From assembly GCF_032118995.1 (NCBI RefSeq), contig NC_092657.1, forward strand, positions 15,482,181-15,546,180: 64,000 nt of DNA. The letters run 5' to 3'. Made by a program: the position numbers and the translations under genes. Shown piece after piece: positions 11,690 to 22,907 of the stretch; positions within the stretch are counted from its first letter, which is position 1; each line of letters begins with the position of its first letter. This DNA comes from Asterias amurensis. Lineage: Eukaryota; Echinodermata; Asteroidea; Forcipulatida; Asteriidae. A model generated the notes under the pieces. The model was not told the DNA's origin and searched no databases. It saw only the letters and a list, made by a program, of their open reading frames with translations.

Positions 11690-13165
11690 TCACAATTTCC
11701 ATTCTGAAACACTCCGACAACAACAAATATTAAAATAAACAGTTTGCAAAATTGATATATGCTTTAACAGTGTTAACCACACTTTGAGTATTCCAGAAAG
11801 GAATTGTTGTTGCTGTTGCTGTTATTGTTGTTGTACTGATCTTTGCAAAAAGTTCTTCTGATCCATTTGTGTCCCCTTTTTTTTTTTTTTTTTTTTGGAT
11901 GAGTAAATGATTATTAACATCCAAGAAGTTTTTGTTTTCTATTCATAAGGTCCACACATAAAAAAAAGATAAAGACAAATGAGTATATTAAACGAGAACA
12001 ACCTTCTTCAAAATGCACCTTCGTAAACACTCTTGCAACAAAACATGTTTAAATTAATGGTTGGCAATTGATGTAAGGTCCGCTTCGTCCAATTTAAAGT
12101 ACCTTTTGCATATTCCAGAAAGACTGTTTTGCTGTTGTACTCATCTTTGAAACCATTTCTTCTGATTGATTTTTTGTTGTATCCCTGGTTGAGTCATTCA
12201 TTAAGTTTTGTTTTACTAATCTAAGACTCACACACACAAATGTAGTATTAATACACTTCAATATATTAAAATAGAACAACCTTCTTCGGGATGTACTTTC
12301 TTGAACACGCTGACAACAACTGCTTGAACACTTAGTATGATATCCGCTACAGCAAATTTAAATCACACTTCAAGTTTTCACAACATGAATGCTGATGTTG
12401 TACTGATCTTTGCAATTATTTCTTCGGATCCATCTTTTTGTTTTCAACGACGAGTACATGTCTATATTCATGCAATATTTTGGTTTCGAATTTACGGTCA
12501 ACACATAACAAATGTGCTTGCTTAAACAATCTGCCATCAACAACTGTTTGTTTTAGCAGTTCACACGAAATATGGTATCCACTTTGTAATCTCGCTTCCA
12601 GTTTCGAAAAACAGAAATATTGTTTTTGTACTGATCTTTCCAATTGATTCTTCTGATCCATCTTTTTGCTTTCTTGGATGAGTAAATGTGTATATTTATC
12701 CAATATTTTTGTTTATAATCTAAGGTCTACACAACACAATTAAAATATTAAGACTATTAAGTATATAAAGATGAACAGGCTTCTTCAAAATGTCCTTTCT
12801 TGAACACTCTGACAACAACGAAAACTGTTTGATTTATCAGTTCGCAGTTTATGATAATGTCCGCTTTATAAAATGTAAACCACAATTCAAGTATTACACA
12901 AATTAATGTTGCTGTTGTACTGATCTTTGCAATCATTTTTTCATTGTAATATCATGTTTTCGTTGTAATATATTGTAACTCATATAAAAACAAACAAGAT
13001 TTAGACAAAAATCCGCAAATTTAAACCACACTTTAAGTTAAAAAAGGGAATGTTCCTGTTGAACTGATCTTTGCAATTGTTTTCTCTAATCCATTATTAC
13101 TTTTTTTTTCGCCAGACAAGTATTGTTTTCTTCTTCTAAGATTCACACAGACAAACAATTTTTTT
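11690..13165. repeat. Ancient, strongly diverged tandem repeat (period about 230-300 bp)
   Basis: The phrase ACTGATCTTTGCAA followed by TTCTTCTGATCCATCTTTTT recurs, with changes, at about 11838, 12134, 12397, 12625, 12916 and 13058. A second phrase (CTTCTTCAAAATG...CTTTCTTGAACACTCTGACAACAAC) recurs between them. Units differ in length by indels and poly(T) runs. It has no coding potential. Confidence 0.7.
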
Positions 13166-13329
13166 TTCGGCAACAGCCCCCATTGGTTTTGTACAATGTT
13201 TTTATCAGTTGAACCAGCGTTCTTATTTGTTATAGGTCCCCTGTTTGATTTTGTTTACCTACACTCTACAACTTTATGTTTTAGTAGGAAATCAAGGATT
13301 ATTTTAGCAATCGATTAATACATGACGAG

Positions 13330-13712
13330 TTAAAGGGTCTATATACTTTTTTTTCAGGAAAAAAAAACCACAATGTCCACAAAATTACACTAAACTTACA
13401 CAGTTTGAAGATATTGATAGTAGAAAGCTTCCCTGAAAGTATTACTTGCTGAGGTGCTGTAGTTTTTGAGCAATGAGTAAAACAATGTCATGCAAATAAT
13501 GTTTGTCTCAGTGATCATGCGATGAAAATCATTTTAACCTGTACAAATGTCTTCTCATGACATCGTTTTACTCATTTCTCAAAAACTACAGCACATCAGC
13601 AACTAATATTTTTAAGGTACGCTTTCTACTATCATTATCTTCAAACGGTGTAAGTTTAATGTAAATCTGTGGACATTGTGTTTTGTGTTACAAAGGTACC
13701 CAACTCCTTTAA
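13330..13712. mobile_element. MITE family 4 (foldback)
   Basis: TTAAAGGGTCTATATAC at the left faces GGTACCCAACTCCTTTAA at the right. Long inner arms pair (AGTTTGAAGATATTGATAGT against ACTATCATTATCTTCAAAC, and TTTTTGAGCAATGAGTAAAA against its complement). It is a near-complete hairpin of about 380 bp. Confidence 0.8.
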
Positions 13713-14218
13713 AAAAAATGTTTAAAATGTAAACAATATTTGTCAAAACCTTCCAGATTCGGTGGCATTATTTCATTGTTAATAATTGTATAACTTTCAG
13801 AAAATAACGACTACAATTTGTTTTTGTCTAAAATGCAACAGTAAAACATTATTAATAAATATAATAAGCAATCTGAATTGTTTCATTTTGACATTGTGTT
13901 GTTCATCTGACTTCAGATATTTTAATAAATGAGGTTATTGGTCGTTAGAAGGAACAGATCATTGCAATTCTTAACTCAAAAGAAGGCACTTGTCTTAACC
14001 GAACAATAGTTCAACGTACTTCAAGTTGGGTACAAATCATTTATAAGTCTCAATTTTTTAAATGTGCACTGTCAATTTGTAAATAAAACAAAAACTGTAT
14101 AATAAGTACGAGAAATTAAGAGTTTTGTAATTAATGATCTGAAGAAAGTCGGTGTTTTAGTCTGATTTTTTTTTTTTTTTTTTTCATTTTAGTTGTTTGT
14201 TCATTGAGTTAAACTTGT
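13713..14218. other. 3' flank of FReD gene C
   Basis: No gene. A run of 19 T at 14166-14184 reads as a poly(A) stretch 34 nt after the gene C stop. No AATAAA is visible between stop and tract. Confidence 0.5.
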
Positions 14219-15202
14219 TCAAACTTGCCGTATCTTCATGCTGCATTTCTTCAGGGAGTATCCAGGTCCTTTCCACCCGTTCCATTGTAAACCTTCTCCA
14301 ATTGACACCGATTGCTGATGATAATAATTACCGTTCAGATGAGCCTCCATGCCGTCTTTGAACCACCAGGCACCTTCGAATAACTCGGCGAAATTGAAAG
14401 CAGCAAATGCATCATTGTCACGATCCTTTGTTGAAAATTGGTGACCATTATGAAATGCCATTGAATCTCCTGCTGTACTCTGAGCATCATATGAACCAAC
14501 CTGGAGAGTGTAGTTGTCACCCTCAACAGCAAACTCGCCATAAGAAGTCCAAGATGTGTTGGACTGCCAATCTCCCAAATCTACTCTGAGCTCCCATTGA
14601 CCCGATCCAGTAAGGTCACGCAGGATGTCATTACCCAACCAGAACTCATTATGTAGATCACCAAACCCAGATTGATAATCAGTCCAGGTACGATAAAAAT
14701 CGACAGAACCATCTTGTCTCCTCTGGAACACGATCCAGCCTCCTCCATCTGTCTCCATGTCACAGTAGACTTGTAACCCACCATTCAGACGCTTAGGGTA
14801 GATTGTGTATATGCCGTTGTTACGGTTACCTGCTTGATATAATGGCATACAACTGCCATACCTCTTCATGTCCGGAACGGAAAATGAAAAAGTGTCAAAA
14901 TTGTCATCATAGTAGACACTTCCTTGCGATTCGATAAAGTCACCTGGGCTGTTTGCTCTGGTGATATTGTTAATTTCACAGAGCTTGGTATCGATTTGGT
15001 AGTTGAACGATGCACACTGTGGATCAATAGCGCAGTCTCGCCCACAGGCAACATGAGAAGACATAGTCTTCCACTGAAACCCATGATACAGTAAGGCTCG
15101 GTTTGTAGCTTGATACATGGTTGAACAAAATCTGTGTGGATTCTCACTCTGACAATAAAGTACCATGAGTAACAGAGACAGAGCTAAAACAAAAGCTCCC
15201 AT
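14219..15202 (-). CDS. FReD gene C: secreted PAN/Apple + fibrinogen domain protein lacking a conserved cysteine pair
   Basis: Intact single-exon frame of 327 residues, colinear with gene B. It has a signal peptide at 1-19, PAN/Apple-like cysteines 53, 57, 63 and 75 plus an extra Cys26, fibrinogen-domain Cys118 and Cys147, DGGGWIVFQRR, and the calcium motif KDRDND (259-264). Residues 271 and 284, cysteines in genes A and B and a conserved disulfide of the family, are Phe and Gly. The flanking GAWW and HLNG are kept. Loss of both partners without other damage suggests tolerated or selected remodelling of the ligand-pocket loop, not decay. Sequons lie at Asn79 and Asn215. The start matches gene B (MGA..LALSLLLMVLYCQS) and has the same YAG-C-ATG context. 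Confidence 0.92.
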   Translation of the reverse strand: MGAFVLALSLLLMVLYCQSENPHRFCSTMYQATNRALLYHGFQWKTMSSHVACGRDCAIDPQCASFNYQIDTKLCEINNITRANSPGDFIESQGSVYYDDNFDTFSFSVPDMKRYGSCMPLYQAGNRNNGIYTIYPKRLNGGLQVYCDMETDGGGWIVFQRRQDGSVDFYRTWTDYQSGFGDLHNEFWLGNDILRDLTGSGQWELRVDLGDWQSNTSWTSYGEFAVEGDNYTLQVGSYDAQSTAGDSMAFHNGHQFSTKDRDNDAFAAFNFAELFEGAWWFKDGMEAHLNGNYYHQQSVSIGEGLQWNGWKGPGYSLKKCSMKIRQV

Positions 15203-15408
15203 GCTACAGGATGTAGTAGTTAGATGTAGTAGTTAGATTTAAAGATACCTTCACAACATAGATGGCTCAACGAAAAGAGAAGCTGGAAAGTGTCAGTCAA
15301 AAGTGATGGTTTTTAAGTAAATAGTCACTAGCAAAGTCAAGTACTGTCAAACGTTTTCAAAGCCAGGTCTACCTAGATCACCATCTCTGTGGAGGTTGTT
15401 CCGCTCTT
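15203..15408. promoter_or_regulatory. Upstream flank of FReD gene C
   Basis: Contains a short tandem duplication (TGTAGTAGTTAGA twice, 15208-15236) directly before the start. On the gene strand it provides a pyrimidine-rich stretch ending TAG-C-ATG. Confidence 0.35.
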
Positions 15409-15760
15409 GACCACTCGCAAATCGGGAGTGATTGGGTTTTCGGATTTTCTCCAAGATATTGTGCCGACAATGGAGTTTTAGATGACAGCACAGCAGTTTC
15501 CAACAAAATAATTAAACCTTAATTAGTTGCTGGTTGATATTTTGATATTAAAAATAATTTAAAAGTAAGCCGCTGGCGTGAAAGGTATTGTGTTCAAAAC
15601 AGAAATAAAACAGTTTGGGCAATTTATGTTGTTTAATTAAGAGCTTCATATGAGTTTGCTTGCATCAGAGTGCACGCTATTAATATCTGCACGACCTAGT
15701 TGTAATTTAATTCGTTCATAAAGGCATAACCCTTCGCGTGCTTTTGTTATTATTATTTCA
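15409..15760. repeat. Segment duplicated at 17718-18055 (copy 1)
   Basis: Shares with 17718-18055 the phrases CCACTCGCAAAT, GCTGGTTGATATTTTGATAT, CCGCTGGCGTGAAAG, GCACGACCTA and TTCGTTCATAAAG in the same order, with many differences. It lies about 200 bp upstream of FReD gene C, so the other copy may mark a lost FReD duplicate. Confidence 0.75.
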
Positions 15761-15943
15761 TACAGATTTGTTAAGCATCGGTGACCATCTAAGTAATAAT
15801 CACAACGTTGCAGTGTTCCGCACGGTTTGTTTTCAGTTTGATTAGGATTTCAACTACGCACTTATACAGTCGACCTACTTACACCCTCTGCAACAACAAT
15901 GTGAATTCGATATGGAAAGTTTTTCGGTTACAAATGCCTATAA

Positions 15944-16202
15944 GATTGAAAAGAAAAACAGCCTTGTCACACGAAGTTGTATGCTTTCAGGTGCTTGTTT
16001 TCGAGACATCAAACTATAATATGAGGTCTCGAAATCAAATTCGTGGAAAATTACTTCTTTCTCGAAAACTACGTTACTTCAGAGGGAACCGTTGCTCACA
16101 ATGTGTTATACTATCAACAGCTCCCCATTACTCGTTACCAAGTAAGTTGTTACGCTTATAATTATTTTTTGAGTATTTACCAATAGTGTCTACTGCCTTT
16201 AA
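15944..16202 (+). mobile_element. MITE family 1, left end missing
   Basis: Family match from CCTTGTCACACGAAGTTGT to AATAGTGTCTACTGCC, then TTAA at 16199-16202. Confidence 0.8.
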
Positions 16203-16580
16203 ATGCACTTGACACTATTGATTATTACTCACAATAATAGTTAGCATAAACGATTATCTGATTACGAGCAATGGGGAGCTGTTATTTTTGTAATACATTG
16301 CTCCCTCTGAAAAACGTATTTTTAGAGAAAGGTGTAATTTCTCACTTAAATAATATTCTTTGAATCGATTTCGATACCTCAGCTGAGGTCTCGAATTCAA
16401 GGCATCTGAAAGCAGTCAACGTTTGCGACAATGTTGTTGTTTTTTCTTCCATTTTTCTCTTGCAACTTCAAAGACCAATTGAGTTCAAAATTTCACAGTC
16501 TTATTATTGTATGCATATGTTGAGAGACAACAAGCGAAAAGGCTGGTCTTTGAAAAATTATCAAAGGTGTCTGGTGCCTT
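16199..16580 (-). mobile_element. MITE family 1, sharing its TTAA with the previous copy
   Basis: Starts in the same TTAA that ends the preceding copy, in the opposite orientation (TTAAATGCACTTGACACTAT), and runs to AAAGGTGTCTGGTGCC. It is more diverged than its neighbour. Confidence 0.75.
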
Positions 16581-16782
16581 GTCACTAAATTTGACCAAAC
16601 CGGCCAAAAATGCACGTCATGTACAACATATCGGTAACGTATTACACAAGCATGATGATACACTACTCAAAAATACAGGTCACCTGTAAGGTGGTGGTCA
16701 AGGAGGCTAGATTTGAATTAATAAATAACTACCAAACTTCTGAGGTGGGACGGAAATTCGTTCATTAAAAAGAATATTTGCT

Positions 16783-17185
16783 TTAAAGGAGCACGTTGCC
16801 TTGGATCGGTCGAGTTGGTATATACAAAGCGTGTGTAACCGGTTTGTTATAAAATGCATATGGTTGGAAAGATGTAGAATAGAAAAGTAGATTACAAAAG
16901 TAGAATACACAAGTTTGCCTCGAAATTGCGTGGTTTTCCTTTTACTGCGTGAACTAACACGGTCAGCCATTATTTTATGGGAGTCTAAAATTTGACTCCC
17001 ATAAATGGCCGACCGTGTTAGTCGACGAGGTAAAAGGAAAACCGTGCAATTTCGAGGCATGTTTATATGGATCATTGTATTCTACTTTTACAACATCTTT
17101 CTACCCATATGCATTTTATAACAAACGGTTACAGGACACTTTTCGAAGACCAATTCGACCGATCCAAGGCAACGTGTTCCTTTAA
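16783..17185. mobile_element. MITE family 3 (foldback), complete
   Basis: TTAAAGGAGCACGTTGCC at the left and GGCAACGTGTTCCTTTAA at the right. The central palindrome around AAATTTGACTCCCATAAATG lets the whole 400 bp fold back. Confidence 0.9.
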
Positions 17186-17395
17186 ACATCCACTTTTACA
17201 TTAATTGGGAATAAGGTTGAGGGGAACAGATTATCTCAAACGTTTGAGTTCAGTGTAATTACCTACTCGTTATTGAAGATTGAGATTAATTCTGAAAGCC
17301 TTGAACAAGAGTTTGCTACGGTAAATGGTCTGCAGCTAAACACCGTCTATGCAAATGAGAACAATATTCATCTGGTGTGCCACCAACAATAACGT

Positions 17396-17705
17396 ATGGG
17401 GCAGTGGAGAGAAAAATGCTACACATAACAATTAGAGACAAGATTAAATGCACAGAAATACGAAAGAAAACTGGATTAAGAGACATCATGAGGACAATAA
17501 AACAAGCTAAATGACGATAGGCTGAACACACTGCACGAAGAATCGACAAAATACGGACAACAATAATAATGGACTGGCAACCAAGGACATGGAAAAGGGA
17601 AAGAGGTAGACAGCGAAGAAGATGGAAAGATGACATCAGGGTTTATGCAGGAACAGCATGGCACCAGAACTGCAAGAAATGGAAATGAATGGCGTCTACA
17701 TGAGG
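17396..17705 (+). mobile_element. RTE-like LINE, C-terminal fragment
   Basis: A broken reading gives the typical end of RTE-type polyproteins: RKKTGLRDIMRTIKQAK, HTARRIDK, then MDWQPRTWKRERGRQRRRW, KDDIRVYAGTAWHQNCKKW and NEWRLHEDLL. It contains a stop inside KQAK(W)RW and a shift near the end. Only the 3' part of the element is present. Confidence 0.7.
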
Positions 17706-17717
17706 ATCTTCTCTTTA

Positions 17718-18055
17718 CCACTCGCAAATCTGGAGAAATTGCCTTTTTGGACTTTTATCCAAGGGCTTTATTGTACCGCCAATGGTGTTTAACATAAAAG
17801 CACAGCGGTTAAAAAAAAAAAGTCATTAAACCTTAATTATTGCTGGTTGATATTTTGATATTAAAAATATGTTCAAAGTACGCCGCTGGCGTGAAAGCTA
17901 CACGTGCCCATGAAAGCGAATAGGGCTTTTTTTCAGTTAAGAGCTTCAGTTGCTCGCCATAGAATATTAAATGTTATGGTATGCACGACCTAATTTTAAC
18001 TGTATTCGTTCATAAAGCCATAAACCCACGTGTGTTATTGTTATTCATATTATTA
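17718..18055. repeat. Segment duplicated from 15409-15760 (copy 2)
   Basis: Same order of shared phrases as the FReD C upstream flank, with several indels and an A-run at about 17810. No FReD coding sequence follows. Confidence 0.75.
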
Positions 18056-18065
18056 CACATTATTG

Positions 18066-18760
18066 GTGCCGTGGCCGAGCGGATATTCGAGCTACGGTAT
18101 TTCTGTTTAGCAGAGTGTGGGTTCGAAACCCGGTCGTAACACCTGTGATCTTAAGCAAAACCGTTAAATACACTGGACACTATTAGTAATCATCAAAGAC
18201 CGGTCTTCTCACTAGGTGTATCGCAAAATATGCATACAATAACAAACATGTGAAACATTTGAACTCAGTTGGTCGTCGAGGTTGCGAGAAATTTATGGAA
18301 GAAAAGCACCCTTGTCACATAAAGTTGTGTGCTTTCACATGCTTGATTTCGAGACCTCAAAATGTCATTATAAGGCCTTGAAATCAAATTCGTGCAAAAT
18401 TACTTCTTTTTCGAAAACTACATTACTTCAGAGGGAGCCGTTTTTCGCAATGTTTTATAATATCAACCCCTCCCCGTTACTCGTTACCAAGTAATGTGTT
18501 ATGATAATAATTTTTTTGAATAATTACCAATAGTATAACAAAAGCTTCCCTCCACCCAGGGATAAATGGGTACCTGCGAGGGCAGATATGGTTCTTGTGA
18601 TTTATTAGCTTATTAGTGCGCTACATTTTGGCTACAAAATCTGTGTACTCCCCAGGGAGCTGAGATGGTTTAAGGACTGATTTAAGGCCCAGCGACCAGG
18701 GGTGATAATGTTGAAGCGCCACGGCGTTACGGACCTATATAAGCGCTTTATAATAGGCCA
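18066..18760 (+). mobile_element. tRNA-derived SINE split by a MITE
   Basis: The tRNA-like head (GCCGTGGCCGAGCGGATA, then GGGTTCGAAACCC) runs to CTTAAGCAAAACCGTTAA. A family-1 MITE then interrupts it, and the SINE body resumes at CCCTCCACCCAGGGATAAAT and continues through CTCCCCAGGGAGCTGAGATG to GCGCTTTATAAT. The uninterrupted relative is at 60245-60590 in the other orientation. Confidence 0.85.
18164..18538 (+). mobile_element. MITE family 1 inside the SINE
   Basis: Left end TTAAATACACTGGACACTAT sits in the SINE's own TTAA. The right terminal repeat is cut at AATTACCAATAGTATAAC. Younger than the SINE. Confidence 0.85.
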
Positions 18761-19922
18761 CTGTAATCAAAACGTCGTCGTGTACTGCACGATTGATTTT
18801 CTGTTTAATTATGACTGTAACAAGGTACTGCTGATCTTGTTGCACTGCGGTTCTACTAAAAAGGCAAAATTGCCACGTCAGTTGATCTCTGGCGTAACAA
18901 TAAAGAGCAACATCTGATTTGCCCGATCAGGAATGCCTCCCACCCCCACCGCTCTCTGTCTATTGATGTAATTTCAAAAGGCTGATTTATTGTTTTCAAG
19001 GTTTCAGGTGTGCCGTCTTGTTAATTCACCTTCAGTTTCATTCAACACATTTAGTGAAACGACCTCCATATCGCCACTGTGTTGTGAGTTGTTGTATTCC
19101 CCCATCTTATCTTAAGTTACTCACTAGTGGACGGTATGGTCATTTCATTTATACCTCCATGCAGCGGCGGCGCTACAAGAGGGCAATGGGGGGAAACGCG
19201 CCCCCAGCTATTTTTGTTGCCCCCCCCCCCCCCAGTTTGCCCCCCCCCCCAGTTTTTCCCCGATGGCGGAAATTTAGTGTAATCCCAAACCATTGCACCC
19301 AATTTGTTACAATGTTGTTTGCGCTGGAAATAATAAACTCAATTTCATCCATTATAATTAGCTGGCACCATAAAAAAGCCCAATACACTTTCCATCTCCT
19401 GCAATGTTACTAAAATGTGGATTTATTTATCTGTACAAGCTTGTGAACTTGCTATAAATAGAAGTGCATGGTCTGCCCAAAACCGCAAACAGCCATTGTA
19501 CACGAAGTTCGCACAACACGTCACATGCACACAGTGCAAAGTCTTATTTCTTGAGTGAATACAAAACCTCGACGATGTCGTCGATAGATATGACAGGAAA
19601 TACCCCCACTCAAGAATAACACTGGCGTAAGTCCGTCAAAGTGGTAAGTCAATGCTTTTTTGAAGTACAACAATTACATTATAGATTTTGTTTGCCTTTT
19701 GTAAAGCTTATTAGAAAAATACAATGAAAGAAGTCGATAATTCCTAAGAAGAGTTATGTCTATTTTAATAAAGGTTCTTTTTTGCAAGCTGTCCACATAA
19801 TTACCTGTTTACACCCTTTGCTTTTTTAATACACAGATGTTTAGATTAAGTCAAGCATTAATATTCCACTAAGAGCTACAAACCAAGGTGCTTTCAATAT
19901 AATAGGCAAAACTTCTGTATAA
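18761..19922. other. No gene recognised; poly(C) patch
   Basis: Unassigned sequence. At 19219-19260 two runs of 11-14 C flank an AGTTTG spacer. No RNA gene or domain seen. Confidence 0.4.
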
Positions 19923-21530
19923 TTGAACAATTTATGTCATTTTGTTTTCAGACGCGCAGAAAAGAATGCTTCTTTATTTCTGCTTCACTTGGGCTTTGCG
20001 TGTCAGTTATTGTTGTTTTTAAATCATAAATCTCGATCAAAATCATTTAATAGTAATGACGAGTTGCATTTTATACTTTCAGATAGTTCTCATTCTATCA
20101 TGTCTAGTAATTCTATTATTTTAATGTGTTCCCGTGGTCAGCTTTTTAATACCCGTAAGACTTCTTGTCACTCCATTCAGCCTGGATTGCTTTCTATTCT
20201 AAAAACGAATGGAATTATTCGGTTCAGGGGTAATAGAGCGGGTCATTGTAACTATAAGTGTAACATTCCTGTCCAAATTGGTCACCGGCTTGATTGCGTT
20301 CATAATGAGCGAATGGAATTATTCAGTTCAGGGGTAATAGAGCAGGTCATTGTTAACTATAAGTGTACAATTCCTGTTCAAATTGGTCACCGGCTTGATT
20401 GCGTTCATAATGAGAGAGCTTTTGAAAACCGCACCCCTGTCCTTAAACACATTGTTGTAAATCCTGCTGATCCCTCTGATGATCTATTTAAACTCTGTTG
20501 CTTAAATGCCAGATCTCTTGTTACCAGAACATTTTTTCTTTTTTTATACTATTAATAGTAAGGCTGATTTGTTTGCCCTTACATGGACTTGGTTTACAGA
20601 TATGGATGTTGCCCACAAGGTTGAAGCAACCCCACCTGGTTTTAGATTGCTGGTGCCTTTAACACAAATGCCCCATTAGAGTCGAAGTTGGTCACCGCTA
20701 GGCCCCGTCTTCCTTGGTTTAGTCAAGACATCAACTCTGCCTTGAGGATGGGGAGACGTGCAGAAAAGAAGTGGCGACGAACAAACATGGTCTCTGATCT
20801 TTCAGAATATAAGCTTTTAAGAAATAAGGTTACCTTTCTTCTTAACAAAGCTCACTGCAGTTTTTACAAAGACTTTATCGAAAGCAATAGTTCCGACCAG
20901 AGGAAATTATTTAGAGCATCTAAAAAGCTGCTTGGGCATAATGTTTACGTCCTCTACCCACCTTTTGAAGATAAACTGTCTCTTGCCAAAGATATGGGTA
21001 GCTTTTTTGTAAAGAAAATATCTAATATTCATGCTAAACTTGACGACTTGGAAGTTTCAACCCCTGTGGACAGGCCGTTATCTTTTACACCTGAAACAAT
21101 GTCTAGTAATATCCTTTTTTGATAGTTTCATACCATTAACCGAGTCACAGGTAAAACAGCTTGTTGTCAATACTTCTAAGAGATCATGCGCTCTGGATCC
21201 CATGCCTACTAACCTTGTGGGTGAGTGCCTTGATGTTTTGCTTCCAGTAATTACTAACATTATAAACTCATCAATAGTTTCTGGAACATTTCCTTCTGAC
21301 TGGAAAGACGCTTTAATATGTTATATTAAAGAAGCCCAATCTTGACATGAAATTAGAAATCTACCGTCTAATCAGTAACTTGCACTTTATTCTAAATTAA
21401 CTGAGAGGGCTGTTTGTGACCAACTTTATAGTCACATGTCAAAACACTCCATGTTTCCGGTTATCTAATCATCATACCGGAAGCATCATAGTACAAAAAC
21501 GGCTCTTATTAAGGTTTACAATTTTGAAAG
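19923..21530 (+). mobile_element. CR1/L2-like LINE, decayed and internally deleted
   Basis: Readable pieces include LCCLNARSL (start of the endonuclease), FALTWTWFTDMD (the catalytic Glu of the usual ETW is Trp here), then after a deletion RPRLPWFSQDINSALRMGRR, AEKKWRRTN, and NTSKRSCALDPMPTNLV at the start of the reverse transcriptase. A tandem duplication of about 104 bp lies at 20211-20418 (GGAATTATTC to GCGTTCATAATGAG, twice). The RT core and 3' end are missing. Confidence 0.75.
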
Positions 21531-22768
21531 GGACACACCGGCCAAATTTGGCTATTTGGGCTACAAAATAGACTAAGAAATTAATTCAGCAGTCCTCCAG
21601 GAATAAAAAAGAACAGTCCATAAAAAAAAAAAAATAATAAAAAAAATCATCACATTTTGCCGTTTTTGAGCAAATTAAAACAAAAGCTTGGGTCGCGTGA
21701 CTGTTCTAACCAAAAAGTGGTACAAACAATCACGTGACCTTCCGGGCTAGTTTTTATCTAACCAAATTACTTACCAAACCAAATTTAAATATTTTGTTTT
21801 TACAAAATTATTAACGGGTAATTGACGGAAAAGATCATGTATTCAAGTTATCGCTACAAAATGTAAACAATGGTGAAAAATCTAACGTAAGATTCGCATT
21901 CAAAGAGTCCGTGTAACGGAAGCTTGTTGTATAGCCAACGGCGAGGAGCAATCAGAACGTAAGCCTCGGGGCATTATACCATACCGCGCATGCCGTGTCT
22001 CGTGGGGGGCTGGAGGTGTAATCCCAGGCGCTATGAACTCCAAGCTTGCGGGTCTCGCCGTGAGCTTGGGAGGGGTTGGGAGTACATGTTTGTCAACATG
22101 TGTTTGTCAGTCGGTACACCTCGTGTCGAATCCGTTATTTCTTATGATCGCAACGATCCAATGTTACGCTCTGTTTTGTTTCATGGCTCCTAACTTTATT
22201 TTGCTAGGAGTTTTCAGTTAACATTACAAAAAGATTAAGGATGTCCAAACGTAGAAATACCGCATTTTGTTATATTGACAGTGTTATTGTGTGAGTAGAT
22301 TTAACAATGTTTTATGAAGAAGAAAAAAGGGATTAAAAAAAACGGAACCCCCGATCGAAAAAAGAACAGTTGAATAATAAATTTGTACAAAAGGTTGGAA
22401 AAAAAAAATCAACAAAGTTCTCTCAAAGCATAATTTTGTCAAAAAATATTTGTTAATTCTGTGAATGAAGTGATATTACGCAGCTACTATACAATCCATA
22501 CACATTTTTTAGATTTGTTACGCTATAATACAAAATTACGCTTTCAATCCCGAGTTAAGCTAGGCTTACGTTTCAAGATTTGCAACTACGCTAACGTTTC
22601 AAAATACATTCTCACAAGGACGTTTGTGAATCCCTCACGATTCCCTCCCCCTTCCCTCCCGACCCCCTACCCCCCGAGATTACAAAATGTTTCACTGTGA
22701 ATAGCATGGCCCATTTATCCGTCAGTTTCATCTGTTTAGCAAAAAATACTGCTTACAAAATTTCTACT
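21531..22768. other. No gene recognised
   Basis: AT-rich with a GC-richer patch at 21900-22150 and a CT-rich patch at 22630-22680. Begins with GGGACACACCGGCC directly after the LINE, possibly another element end, but no partner end was found. Confidence 0.35.
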
Positions 22769-22869
22769 AAGCGGTTTAAACCCGCCGAGGCCTGGTTCTT
22801 GATAATTTACCTCGACTTCGTCTCGGTAAAATTATCAAGTCCAGGCCTCGGCGCGGGTTTAAACCACTT
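22769..22869. repeat. Near-perfect 42-bp-arm hairpin
   Basis: AAGCGGTTTAAACCCG...CCGAGGCCTGG...TTGATAATTTACC is answered by its complement ending GGGTTTAAACCACTT, with a loop of about 13 nt (TCGACTTCGTCTC). The arms differ at only a few bases. Confidence 0.9.
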
Positions 22870-22907
22870 GTTGAAAACCTCTTCACCACACATTGATTCC
22901 CTTAGGG

